64,000 bases of DNA, from contig NZ_JAAKXY010000008.1 of the NCBI RefSeq assembly GCF_011043775.1, positions 44,822 through 108,821 on the forward strand. The letters are read 5' to 3'. Positions 17,875 through 27,094 of the stretch are shown here, one piece after another. The first letter of the stretch is position 1, and each line of letters opens with the position of its first letter. Both the position numbers and the translations under genes were made by a program. The DNA comes from Natronolimnobius sp. AArcel1 (GTDB lineage: Archaea > Halobacteriota > Halobacteria > Halobacteriales > Natrialbaceae). The notes under the pieces are model-generated. The model was not told the origin of the DNA, searched no databases, and saw only the letters and a program-made list of their open reading frames with translations.

Positions 17875-18902
17875 CTGAGAACACACCAAACCCGAACGCG
17901 TACTACGAGCAGCTCAACCCACTGCGAAAGACCGTCGACTCACTGCGAGAAAACGCGATGTCCCACAGCGATCTTGCAGACAACATCTACCAGGTCCGAC
18001 AGTGTCTCTTCCTGGTCGCACTCAACCTCCAGGAGGCACGTGAGATACTCCCCGATCCGGACCCAGCAGCCGAACTCAATACAGAACAGGACGACTGGGA
18101 GGAATACGACGAGGCTATCCAACAGATCGAACGCCGACTCACAATCTGTCACGAACTGGCACAGAACGAACACCCCGATGAGTACCGCTACAGCGAATCC
18201 CCCGGAGAAAAATTCGAATCCGCACTCTCAGTGATCAGAGAGCTTCGCGACCTCCTCCCCGGCGTCGACACCAACAGCCCCCTCGAGATTGACCTAAACA
18301 CCAAAGATGCGACGTACGCCCACGTCGAGGGCCGCGGCCAAGGCGATGGACGCTGGCTCGAGTACCAACTCCAGCGGGCGTTCAGACGCTGGGGCTACAC
18401 CGCCGACACTCGCCAGACAGCGTTCAGCCTCGAGGTCGACGTCGTCGCCTGCCGGACCGAGAAACAACACGACCCTTCAGACTGGCTCGTCGCCCAGTGT
18501 AAAGACTGGACCAACGACACGATCACCCCGGGGACGATCTACCGACTGTGTACCGTGGCGTTTGCCTGCCGAGCAATGCCCGTCCTCTGTCATACGACCG
18601 AACTCACGACCCGCGCTGAACAACTCGCCCGCCATCTCGAGGTCCGCGTCCTTGAACTCGAGGATCTCGCACGTGGTGACCTCCCAGCACCGAAGACCAC
18701 GACCCCCTCCTCGGATCTCTATGAGTACTCCGCGGAGTGGACGGCCCGCAAAAGCCGCGGCACGCTTCCCGTGATGTTTGCCACCGAGCCAGGCAAGCGC
18801 TTTAGCTACGTCCCCGGGTTCGAACCCGTCGGAAACGGCTGTGAATACAAACCCGTCGACGACGACCTCGACGATGACACCCACCCCGCCGCCGGTCACT
18901 GA
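17871..18902 (+). CDS. Mrr-like PD-(D/E)XK restriction-type nuclease
   Basis: The 343-residue protein has an N-terminal helical half and a nuclease core from about residue 150. The core has E164 in RWLEYQLQRAFRRWGY, D190 in FSLEVDVVACR and a Q-C-K strand at 209-211 in WLVAQCKDW, which together form an E-D-QxK active site of the restriction-endonuclease (Mrr-cat) type. Nucleases of varied families accompany HRAMP genes and are proposed to supply target cleavage. It lies 143 bases after the Cas5-like gene on the same strand. An AT-rich stretch around 17775 could be its own promoter. Confidence 0.75.
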   Translation: MTENTPNPNAYYEQLNPLRKTVDSLRENAMSHSDLADNIYQVRQCLFLVALNLQEAREILPDPDPAAELNTEQDDWEEYDEAIQQIERRLTICHELAQNEHPDEYRYSESPGEKFESALSVIRELRDLLPGVDTNSPLEIDLNTKDATYAHVEGRGQGDGRWLEYQLQRAFRRWGYTADTRQTAFSLEVDVVACRTEKQHDPSDWLVAQCKDWTNDTITPGTIYRLCTVAFACRAMPVLCHTTELTTRAEQLARHLEVRVLELEDLARGDLPAPKTTTPSSDLYEYSAEWTARKSRGTLPVMFATEPGKRFSYVPGFEPVGNGCEYKPVDDDLDDDTHPAAGH

Positions 18903-19091
18903 CCCAGCGTAAGCGTGGGAACCACCACCTGTCGCGCATCGGTGCGCACAGGCGCGTAGTTGGACTCAAACTCGAGCTCGAATCTGAACTCGAGTTCGGG
19001 ACCCACACAGCACTCACACTCGAGTGCAGTTCCGGGTTCCTCAGCTACGCCTCTCGGTATCGTTCGCTCACTAATTCGATTCCACTTAGCA

Positions 19092-19934
19092 ATGTCCACC
19101 AACAGCGATTCGACGACTGCACAGTATCCAGACCAGCTTGCCGACCAACTCGAGGCCCTCCACGAACGAGTGGAGACCCTCGAAAGCGACCTCGATGCCA
19201 AAGACGAACGCATCGAAGCCCTCGAGCGCGATCGTGACCGACTTGCAGAGCGAACAGCAGACCTCGAAGACCGCGTCAAATACCTCGAGGACGAAACCGC
19301 AGGCCTCGCGACAGCTGCACTCAACAAAGCAAGCGCGAACAAAGACCGGGTAACGGAACTCCAAAGCCGCGAACTCGAGAAAGGCGCACACCTGCGCACA
19401 GAAACTGTTGATGAGCATGCCGTCGATGTCGCCGATGGTCGCCTCGAGCAGATCACGAAAGACGATGGCAAGCAGTATTTTCGATTGCCTGAGCAGGCAG
19501 ACCCGCTCGATCGAGGCGAAGTCTCGTTAGCGTATGGCGACCTCCTGCCGATTCAGCAACTCGCTCAGATGGACGACGATATGCGACGAGCAAGTACGAA
19601 CGCACTGCCCACACGGCTGGCCGCGAAACTGTGGCAGGCTCGAGCAGACCCGAGCGTCGGCGACAATCCCTGGGAGACCGGTTGCAAGGACATCCAAGAG
19701 TACCTCAAGGCGAGTGATCTCAGGCATTGGATTCGTCGGCAAGAACCCGGTATCAGCAAGAGTTATGCGAAGAAGCTGGTCTCGAGGGTGATCGACGCTA
19801 TCCTCGATCTCTCGAAGCATCGGGTGGCTATCCGGAAACGGACAGAGCGCAAGAACGGCCTCGAGTACACGGAGCGTCGGCTCGTGATCCCCGAAGACGT
19901 CGAGATCCCTGGAGAGACGACAGGTGATGAGTAA
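19092..19934 (+). CDS. Full-length coiled-coil protein, parent of the repeat family
   Basis: The 280-residue product starts at the ATG at 19092. Residues ~15-85 form a long coiled coil with heptads (LEALHERVETLESDLDAKDE and onward). A conserved globular part follows with EQADPLDRGEVSLAYGDLLP, LPTRLAAKLWQARADP, DNPWETGCKDIQEYLKASDL and a basic C-terminus KHRVAIRKRTERKNGLEY that may bind nucleic acid. I know of no function. It is the only complete member here. Truncated copies recur at 22934, 31088, 36570, 38037, 39590, 40470, 42340, 43801, 48850, 50288 and 51420, all on the + strand. It follows the nuclease by ~190 bases. Confidence 0.75.
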   Translation: MSTNSDSTTAQYPDQLADQLEALHERVETLESDLDAKDERIEALERDRDRLAERTADLEDRVKYLEDETAGLATAALNKASANKDRVTELQSRELEKGAHLRTETVDEHAVDVADGRLEQITKDDGKQYFRLPEQADPLDRGEVSLAYGDLLPIQQLAQMDDDMRRASTNALPTRLAAKLWQARADPSVGDNPWETGCKDIQEYLKASDLRHWIRRQEPGISKSYAKKLVSRVIDAILDLSKHRVAIRKRTERKNGLEYTERRLVIPEDVEIPGETTGDE

Positions 19935-20151
19935 ACACTGGTGACACCTGGTGTCCTCGGATGACCGGGGACAGGGGGTGAAAAAACGCCTCGAGAGGGG
20001 CCGTTTGACTCTCACGGAAACCTAATTCACACTAGGACAGCGGGTGTACGAGGGGTGGTTACCGGTGGGTGTGTCGCTCGAGTGGTCGTCGGTGGTCACA
20101 CTGAAAGACAGGGGTTGAAGGCTGTTCTGAAGACAACAGCTGTCACTGGAG
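19935..20151 (+). repeat. Conserved 3' tail of the coiled-coil repeat (type copy)
   Basis: This ~215-bp segment follows the coiled-coil stop codon and recurs after most truncated copies. It begins with the palindrome GACACC-T-GGTGTC, then an RNA hairpin at 19952-19973 (TGTCCTCGG, loop ATGA, CCGGGGACA). It continues with a conserved CTCGAG-containing stretch and ends GACAACAGCTGTCACTGGAG. It could be a terminator, a regulatory RNA or a recombination site. I see no convincing conserved reading frame, because stops interrupt the frame in several copies. Confidence 0.7.
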
Positions 20152-20301
20152 CCTCCAACTCGTCGTTCAGTTCCGGATCACTCCGTTGTAGTTCCTCCAA
20201 CAGCATCTTCTCCTTTTTCCGTGAGATGCGAATCTCCACTATGGAACAGTCAACCGGTATTTGGGATAAAACCTTTATTTATGTCATACAAACAGATACC
20301 T

Positions 20302-20578
20302 ATGTCAGTGGAAACGGATTCGCACGGGCGGGTGTACCTGTCCTCAGAACTGAGGCAGAAGTATGGCGAGAGGTTTCACGTGGTTGAATATGAGGATCGC
20401 CTCGAACTCATCCCTATCGACGAAAACCCTCTTCAGGCGATTCGTGAAGCTGCCGGTGACGCATTTGAGGGTGAGTCGATAGAAGAACTCCGTGAAGAAG
20501 CGAAAGAGCAGGCGAAAAAAAGATGCGAAAGCGGGATTCGATCGAGGAAAACGCGCGGTGGAGGATAGCGAGGAATGA
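20302..20578 (+). pseudogene. vapB: VapB-type AbrB-fold antitoxin with C-terminal frameshift
   Basis: The ATG at 20302 starts an AbrB/SpoVT-like N-terminus (MSVETDSHGRVYLSSELRQK, then VVEYEDRLELIPI). As written, the frame ends at 20568 after an odd tail. Removing one A from the A7 run at 20514-20521 restores a haloarchaeal VapB-like end (AKKDAKAGFDRGKRAVEDSE) that stops at TGA 20576-20578, overlapping where the toxin ATG would have begun. So there is a +1 slip in a homopolymer, which may be real or a sequencing error. A TATTTATG-like TATA box lies near 20273. The partner toxin is 1.6 kb away because a TnpB element sits between them. Confidence 0.75.
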
Positions 20579-20648
20579 TAAAAAATAAAGCGCGTGCCTC
20601 CGCCTGAAGGCGGAGGTTGAGCGGTAGGCACTGCCGACCAACCGCCGA

Positions 20649-20792
20649 CTACTGCTTGTCTGGGGTCTCTTCGCGGACGCGCTTCTCTCCTTCAAGGAGC
20701 AAGCCCTTCCACGTTAGTCCGTGGTGTTGCTTCAGTTCTTTCAGCCGACCGTACTGTTCATCGTCGTCGAACTCGATCCGAATCTCAACCAC
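20649..20792 (-). CDS. Small RHH-like protein divergent from tnpB
   Basis: GTG at 20792 starts a 47-residue acidic/helical product (VEIRIEFDDDEQYGRLKELK, then HHGLTWKGLLLEGEKRV). The initial beta strand followed by two helices resembles small ribbon-helix-helix proteins. A similar 45-residue protein precedes the tnpB at 47403. Its place next to the tnpB promoter suggests a regulator of transposition, which is inference. Confidence 0.55.
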   Translation of the reverse strand: MVEIRIEFDDDEQYGRLKELKQHHGLTWKGLLLEGEKRVREETPDKQ

Positions 20793-20845
20793 ATACCATC
20801 ACATAAATCACACACTTATGTGTCTTGCGCCACAAGAGATAGTTG

Positions 20846-22114
<1,269 letters not shown>

Positions 22115-22198
22115 GAGAAAGTCGCTCGCGTGGTGGTTCGGCATGAGTCGAGACCCCAACGCGAGGATTCCCGCGCCTTTAGGCGCGGTGAGGATGTC

Positions 22199-22582
22199 AA
22201 TGCGTATGTCGAGACAGACTATCTCCTCGCTCTTGCAAAAGACTCTGACTGGCTCAAAGCTCGAGCAGAGGAAGAGTTGGAAGAGCACGACGTTGTCACC
22301 TCCACGTATTCATATTTGGAGATTCTGCTCATCAGCGAGCGCCACGAGTTCGACTACATCAAGCTGTTCTCGAATATGCTTGAGGTTGTACCCGTTGAGA
22401 CCGATGAAGAACGCCAGATCGTACTCAAGGCTGTGAATTATTTTGAGAACGGAATGACCGCGTTCGATTCTTTCCACGCTGCTACTGCCGAAAATCGCGG
22501 CCATCCCATTTTGAGCTCTGACAAAGCATACGAGGACGTCGATCCCGAGCGTCTTCCGTTGGAGCCGACCGAGGACGCTTAA
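22199..22582 (+). pseudogene. vapC: VapC PIN-domain toxin, native start lost to IS insertion
   Basis: The sequence NAYVETDYLLALAKDSDWL is a PIN N-terminus with the first catalytic aspartate. Later come STYSYLEILLISERH, FENGMTAFDSFHAATAE with the second acidic cluster, and ILSSDKAYEDV. About 127 codons remain. The native ATG has been separated by the TnpB element at 22199; upstream the frame continues into the IS right end with only distant start codons. The toxin may be silent or expressed from IS-internal starts. It pairs with the antitoxin at 20302. Confidence 0.75.
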
Positions 22583-22760
22583 CATCCTCCCTGCGTTGAA
22601 GCGCGAGGATTCCACCGCTAGGGGTTCGGCCATGCCGATTCCACAGTGTCAACTTTCCCCTCACAGGTACTCCGGTTTGTACGCTCCTCGTTGGTCGTTG
22701 TCCCGGTAGGGGGCGACCTGTGGTCGGGCCGCCATTCGTGATAACATCGAGGATAACCAA
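22583..22760 (-). mobile_element. Right-end remnant of another IS1341-type element
   Basis: Read leftward, this has the C-terminal codons of a TnpB-like ORF followed by the typical end (GGTGGAATCCTCGCGCTTCA and GGGAGGATGT). It is inverted relative to the element at 20579. No catalytic part remains. Confidence 0.5.
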
Positions 22761-22933
22761 AGCAGCCTTCGGAATTATGTTGAATCTTAATGTCTACTCG
22801 TATAAATACGCCTGGACACTCAGTTTCAATATCTGCGGTGAGTATTACTGCCAATTTGCGGATGGTCCTCGGCTAGCCAGAATATCTCGGTGCTTGCTCG
22901 CGTACTTCGGTCCACTCGTCGCAATCTTCCTTG

Positions 22934-23105
22934 CCGAAAAGGTTGCTCACTCTAGAAGCCCGACTCGAGAATCAGGATGAGCGTCTTGGGGAAACCGAAC
23001 AGACGTGTGACCGGCTCGAAAAAGCCACTGAAGCAGCGCTGAACAAGGCCTCCATGAGCAAAAATCGGGTGACGGAACTGCAGTCACGCGAACTCGAGAG
23101 ACGTT
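22934..23105 (+). pseudogene. N-terminal fragment of the coiled-coil repeat protein
   Basis: The frame reads LLTLEARLENQDERLGETEQ and later ALNKASMSKNRVTELQSREL, which matches the coiled-coil region and the ALNKASANKDRVTELQSREL segment of the full gene at 19092. It stops matching at about 23105, where it joins the Orc1/Cdc6 fragment on the other strand. This is one of the few copies that keep the 5' rather than the 3' part, and it has no tail. Confidence 0.7.
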
Positions 23106-23372
23106 TAGTACGGTTCGCCGGGAGTGAGCCGACAGACAGTCAATCACGACCGATTCGACGCCAGCCACGTCGCCAAGTTGCTCACAGACACAGGCTGCCG
23201 AACAGGTCTTGCCCGCTCCTGGTGGCCCAAATAGGAACGCCCCGCCGGGTGCCACACCGTCGGTCAGCGGCTCGAGGACCGAACTCAGGTGGTCAATCTC
23301 ACTGTCGCGGTGGACGACCACTTCCCGATCCGGTTGTACGTCGGGTTGCAAAACCGCGTAACCGGTAATCAT
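23105..23372 (-). pseudogene. Truncated Orc1/Cdc6 replication initiator (N-terminal piece)
   Basis: About 90 codons from the ATG at 23372 read as the N-terminus of an archaeal Orc1/Cdc6 AAA+ ATPase: REVVVHRDSEIDHLSSVLEP, then the Walker A FGPPGAGKTCSAA, then a C-terminal part of the first Rossmann segment. It is cut off at the junction with the coiled-coil fragment, so it lacks Walker B, sensor and winged-helix parts. It suggests that this region derives from a replicon such as a plasmid or orphan origin. Confidence 0.75.
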
Positions 23373-23416
23373 GTCCGAACTGTTCAGTGTGCGGGTATGT
23401 ATAGGCGACGGGCACC

Positions 23417-23932
23417 CTACGCGTCGAAAATGGCACTAACAAGTGATTTTACAGCCCGGCGCTTTGGCAACTGCCGACGCGGCGGCACAGGGTATGTAAG
23501 CGAAACACCACCACTTCTAATCCGGCCACCTTCGCTAACTTCAACGAGAATTGGGACTTTGAGATCGTTACCCTTCGCACTATCCATATCTGAGACGCGT
23601 TCTTTGATAACCCCGTCAATCGGCTCATTAGTGATGAATGCCGGAAACAGTGGTGTTGACGAGAGTTTATCAACACCAACTGTGTCGCTACTCAACCCAC
23701 TCTCAGCAACCGATTCAAGTGCATCAATCCCAGAACGAACTGTCTCGAGTGACAAATCACCGCCGACGATAGCTGGTGCGATACAGCGGCACTCACGACC
23801 TCTGTCCAGATAACTGACTGTTTTCGTCTTTGTATATATACCTTCGAACTGGCCCTTATCGGTTTCAACTGTCTTGTATTCGTGATCTTGCAAACTGAAC
23901 CGCACGCCCTCGATATATTCGTCAGTATCCAT
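23417..23932 (-). CDS. Hypothetical acidic protein
   Basis: A 171-residue protein starting at the ATG at 23932 (MDTDEYIEGVRFSLQDHEYK). A start five codons upstream is possible. It is predicted alpha/beta with no membrane segment. I recognise no motif. It is an isolated gene, with AT-rich sequence upstream (23940-23965) that can serve as promoter. Confidence 0.55.
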   Translation of the reverse strand: MDTDEYIEGVRFSLQDHEYKTVETDKGQFEGIYTKTKTVSYLDRGRECRCIAPAIVGGDLSLETVRSGIDALESVAESGLSSDTVGVDKLSSTPLFPAFITNEPIDGVIKERVSDMDSAKGNDLKVPILVEVSEGGRIRSGGVSLTYPVPPRRQLPKRRAVKSLVSAIFDA

Positions 23933-23949
23933 GACTATGCAACACAAGT

Positions 23950-24284
23950 ATATTTACTTAAAGTTGTGTATACTGAACAAATCTGAACCGACAAGTCATG
24001 GAAAGGGCAGTAGGGCCGGTCGGGCGGACCGGCGGGTGGCGCAGCGTGAGGGGACAGTCTGGCAACGACAGTCCGACTCCCGCGCTATTTCGAACGTTCA
24101 CAACGACTGATATAATAGTTTCGGTGACTGGCTGGTTGGTGGGGAATCTTGATATGGGCGACGTTCGTTGATGCCGATGCCTCGAGCGTATCGGGGCAAT
24201 CCACTGTATGCACGCCGACCTGAACGGTCGGTGCCTCGGCATCCGCCGGGGCTTTCTATCGGCGGGAGTAATTTATAGATTCGA
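23950..24284. other. Intergenic region with GC-rich hairpins and a possible TnpB trace
   Basis: A hairpin GCCGGTC-gggcg-GACCGGC lies around 24014-24032. Near 24211 the codons H-A-D-L-N-G recall the RuvC-III motif of TnpB, so an IS remnant is possible. A TTTATA element at about 24272 precedes the signal peptidase gene by about 25 bases and is a good TATA box. Confidence 0.35.
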
Positions 24285-24299
24285 GTGACAGTCTCGAGT

Positions 24300-24746
24300 A
24301 TGGATGACCGGCGGATCTACGCGGTTGGTTTGCTTGCATCGCTCTTGGCCGCAGCCTGGATTCTCGCTGGTCCAGTACTAGGCTTGCCGTTCGGAATTGT
24401 CGCATCGGACGGGCCGTCAATGGGCGACGACGGAATGATGGTCAATGTATGGGTTGACAGCGAACCAGAGGTTGGGGACGTGGTGATTTTCGAGCAAGAC
24501 GGGCAGTTAACTGACGACCGCCCGGTCCACCGTGTTGCCGACGAAACCGGGTCTGGATACGTCACCCAAGGTGATGCGAACCCATACACTGATCAAGAGG
24601 TAACTGGCGTCGACTACGTAACTGACGAGAACCGCGTCGGTGTTGTCGTGGCTCGAACCCCAGTAAGTACTCTCACTCTCGGGTTATTTTTCACTATCAT
24701 TGGGATTTCTCTGTACTCGAAAGAAAAAGAATTATATTATTTTTAA
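24300..24746 (+). CDS. Signal peptidase I-like protease (S26B)
   Basis: A 148-residue membrane protein: one N-terminal membrane helix (VGLLASLLAAAWILAGPVLG), the catalytic serine motif SDGPSMGDD, then PEVGDVVIFEQ, DRPVHRVADE and YVTQGDANPYTDQ. These are the boxes of archaeal/ER-type signal peptidase. A C-terminal membrane helix follows (LTLGLFFTIIGISLYS). The ATG at 24300 is chosen over a GTG at 24285 because it sits at leaderless distance from the TATA box. It converges on a pilin-like gene, which it might help process, although pilins normally use PibD. Confidence 0.8.
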   Translation: MDDRRIYAVGLLASLLAAAWILAGPVLGLPFGIVASDGPSMGDDGMMVNVWVDSEPEVGDVVIFEQDGQLTDDRPVHRVADETGSGYVTQGDANPYTDQEVTGVDYVTDENRVGVVVARTPVSTLTLGLFFTIIGISLYSKEKELYYF

Positions 24747-24747
24747 C

Positions 24748-25230
24748 TCAGTCGAAGTTCCAAGTTACGTCTCCAATAACGCTCTCTTCACCATCTTCGC
24801 TAATAGCGACGATATTTAGGTCTCCATCCTCTGCCAGATCATCGTTTTCAGAGCCACCGTCTTCATAGAGAGTATGAGTCGTCCCAACTCCGTCTAAGTC
24901 ACTCAACTCAACTTCGCCACCTTGATCACTGTCGTGAAAGTCACTACCATCGTCGCCGCGGACAACGAACTCTGCAGCATTACCGTCTTCTTCTAAGGTA
25001 AACTCAATGTATCCGTAGTCGCCGTCGGGATCTTCGGTAACATCCGTTCCTACAACAGCATTGACTGGCGCACTCCCAGTCTGCTGACCAAGGTCCAAGA
25101 CAAACGCTGCGATTACAGCTGCCAAGATAACCGTTATGGCAACCATGAGTATAACCCCTATGACAGGAGAAACTGCACGTTCGTCTTCTGAACCGACCAA
25201 TTTGTTCGCGATTGATTTTCCATCAAACAT
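24748..25230 (-). CDS. Archaeal type IV pilin-like protein
   Basis: The 160-residue product starts at the ATG at 25230 (MFDGKSIANKLVGSEDERAV). After the charged leader comes the Pilin_N (DUF1628) hydrophobic segment AVSPVIGVILMVAITVILAA, with the PibD cleavage site expected between R and AVSP. The rest is an acidic, Gly/Asp-rich extracellular domain that ends in VTWNFD. It is a single gene, convergent with the signal peptidase. The AT-rich region 25231-25440 holds its promoter. Confidence 0.85.
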   Translation of the reverse strand: MFDGKSIANKLVGSEDERAVSPVIGVILMVAITVILAAVIAAFVLDLGQQTGSAPVNAVVGTDVTEDPDGDYGYIEFTLEEDGNAAEFVVRGDDGSDFHDSDQGGEVELSDLDGVGTTHTLYEDGGSENDDLAEDGDLNIVAISEDGEESVIGDVTWNFD

Positions 25231-25557
25231 GTGTTTTATCACGCACCATAAACGGTCGGAAGGCCTATGCCCCATGCAGGAGTATCGAAACCCGCACGGG
25301 ATGGGGGTTCCACACACCCGTCGCACCCTTCCCTGCCGTCCTTTCTGGCGCTGATACAAACCACTGAATCAGAGGTATATATAATTTCCCGATAGTGTAT
25401 ATTATCGAATCAAAAAACTGTCCTAAAGACTTTCAACAGTGATATTCAGGCCCGCACAGAAAATCCACAGCGACCGCTTGAAGCCGCGCCGTCTGCCATT
25501 CTCACGTTTGAAACACAATCCGGCACTTACTTGCCGGTCTCGCCACCACACGCGCAC

Positions 25558-26352
25558 ATGTCTGACGTTGAACCGTTGCCAACCGAACAGGCGCTCGCGC
25601 GCACGTATGACGGTGGGGCCTACGCCGATGCCTATGAAGCCGTCCACCAGTATCGCCGCGCGACGAGCTACGCGTTTCGCAACGACGCCAAGTCGGGCGC
25701 GACGGCCTCGGCGACGGGCCTCCCACGCGGGCGCATTCGATTGTGGGTTGACGAGGGCGGTGCGCCGGATGCCGTCAACGCAATCGAAGCCGCACATCGC
25801 CACGGGTGGCTCGAGTGCGAGTTCTCCGACCCAACGTTCACGGGCCTAAACGCACTCGTCGCGAACGTCTTTTCCGGCGGCTCTATCGGCGCACAGGATT
25901 ATAGGCCGTCGTTCGCGCTGAACCAGCGCGGCGAAGACAGCCACGTTATCGACGCCCTCGAGCTTGTGGGCGCGGAGTACGAACTCATCGACGATCGGGA
26001 CGGGCGGGCTGATGAGATTCGACCGACTGAGGACGGCACCGTGCTTGGGCGCGTACTCGCAGCCCTTGGCGCGCCCGTGGGTCCGAAAACAGACCGCCAC
26101 CTCGAGTTACCGGCGTATCTCGAGGATGCACCGACGGACGTGTGCGAGACGTTCGTGTATGCGTATCTCGAGAACCGGGCGGTCGAACGGCCAAACAAGG
26201 ACACACTCACGGTGCGCGAAGAGCGCAATCGGGAGTATCTCGAGTCCCTCTCTGCGTTGATTGAATCCGTGGCAGGCGACGGCGTACACCTGGGCAAACG
26301 GGATATCATTATCTCAGCGGACGCGGCGCGGACGCTCGGCACGGTCCGCTGA
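25558..26352 (+). CDS. HTH plus LAGLIDADG-like protein
   Basis: The 264-residue product starts at ATG 25558. The N-terminal ~90 residues look like a helix-turn-helix domain (ATGLPRGRIRLWVDEGGAPD). The C-terminal part (LNALVANVFSGGSIGAQDYR, then DALELVGAEYELID and LGRVLAALGAPVGPKTDRHL) resembles the LAGLIDADG homing-endonuclease fold used by WhiA-like and stand-alone haloarchaeal proteins. Clear catalytic acidic residues are not obvious in the first helix, so it may be a DNA-binding regulator rather than a nuclease. Confidence 0.55.
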   Translation: MSDVEPLPTEQALARTYDGGAYADAYEAVHQYRRATSYAFRNDAKSGATASATGLPRGRIRLWVDEGGAPDAVNAIEAAHRHGWLECEFSDPTFTGLNALVANVFSGGSIGAQDYRPSFALNQRGEDSHVIDALELVGAEYELIDDRDGRADEIRPTEDGTVLGRVLAALGAPVGPKTDRHLELPAYLEDAPTDVCETFVYAYLENRAVERPNKDTLTVREERNREYLESLSALIESVAGDGVHLGKRDIIISADAARTLGTVR

Positions 26353-26396
26353 GACCATTTTTAAACAGCGAGAGAATTCCGCCGTTTCACGGCGTT

Positions 26397-26500
26397 CGCA
26401 AGACCGCAGATCTTGCGTGCCAACCAGAAGTCTTGACTTCTGGTGACGTCCTCAGAACGCAAGCGTTCTGATGGGTATCGCAAACCATCGGGTTGCTCAA
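26397..26500. repeat. Tandem palindromes inserted in IS left end
   Basis: Consecutive inverted repeats: CGCAAGA/TCTTGCG (26397-26417), ACCAGAAGTC-tt-GACTTCTGGT (26423-26444), TCAGAACGC-aa-GCGTTCTGA (26452-26471) and an imperfect GCAAACC/GGGTTGC (about 26479-26495). Short spacers begin TGCC, TGACG and TGGG. Compared with the left end at 34557, they interrupt an otherwise continuous IS sequence. Confidence 0.6.
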
Positions 26501-26729
26501 CGGGCGTGAACCGCATCATTCAAATACACAATTCACCGCTCAATGGCAGACCAAATATTCCGCGGTGATCCACATCATTAATCAGGCCAGCATTTGCTCG
26601 ACCCGGTTCCAGCAAGTGGCATATCGTTGGCCCCGACGGCTGCCGTTACAGGTTGAAAAAGTACTCGAGAATCGATGAACAACATGCTGTCAAAAGGACG
26701 CTCACCGCATTGAACAGTAGAGTCAGTGG

Positions 26730-26972
26730 CGTCTGCAGAAGGTGGGATTCTCGAAGACGGCTGAGCGCCATCTTCGGTGGTGCGTGGGCAAGGGGGTGAT
26801 GTCTTCGCACGGATGCCGGTGGCAACGACAATCCCCCACCCCCTTGCCATTTCAAAGAAAGGAACTATCCATATTAAGCCTACTTGCCAACTATTTTGGA
26901 AAGCGGACAACGGGAATGGAAGGGAGGTGATTGTGGATGTCAATGAAGACCGAGCCGCTCGTCCTGAACTCC
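26730..26972. repeat. 243-bp repeat, copy A
   Basis: Nearly identical over 243 bp to 36719-36961, same orientation, with only a handful of substitutions. Both copies contain a 3' TnpB-element-like end, and copy B joins a coiled-coil gene fragment. No intact gene lies inside. Confidence 0.75.
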
Positions 26973-27094
26973 TATGGTGAGCTTTTCGCGACTTTAGGTG
27001 CGTGAGGAGGTCAACTACGTGGAGTGAGGTGGGTGAACAGCATCTGGAATAGTACCCGAAAACTATTAGCAGGTTGTGGGGTCAATCTCCCGAT

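Larger units (their letters stand above)
26372..27015 (+). mobile_element. Internally deleted IS1341-type element
   Basis: The left part (GAGAGAATTCCGCCGTTTCA) and a later stretch CCACATCATTAA match the left end of the element at 34557. The right part GACTTTAGGTGCGTGAGGAG resembles the right end at 22171-22195. No tnpB frame remains. Two insertions are visible: a set of tandem palindromes at 26397-26500 and a 243-bp block (26730-26972) that recurs at 36719. Confidence 0.5.

Noticed and set aside
15128..18902. Search for a CRISPR array near the RAMP genes
   Set aside because: No regularly spaced direct repeats of 20-40 bp exist here or elsewhere in the window.
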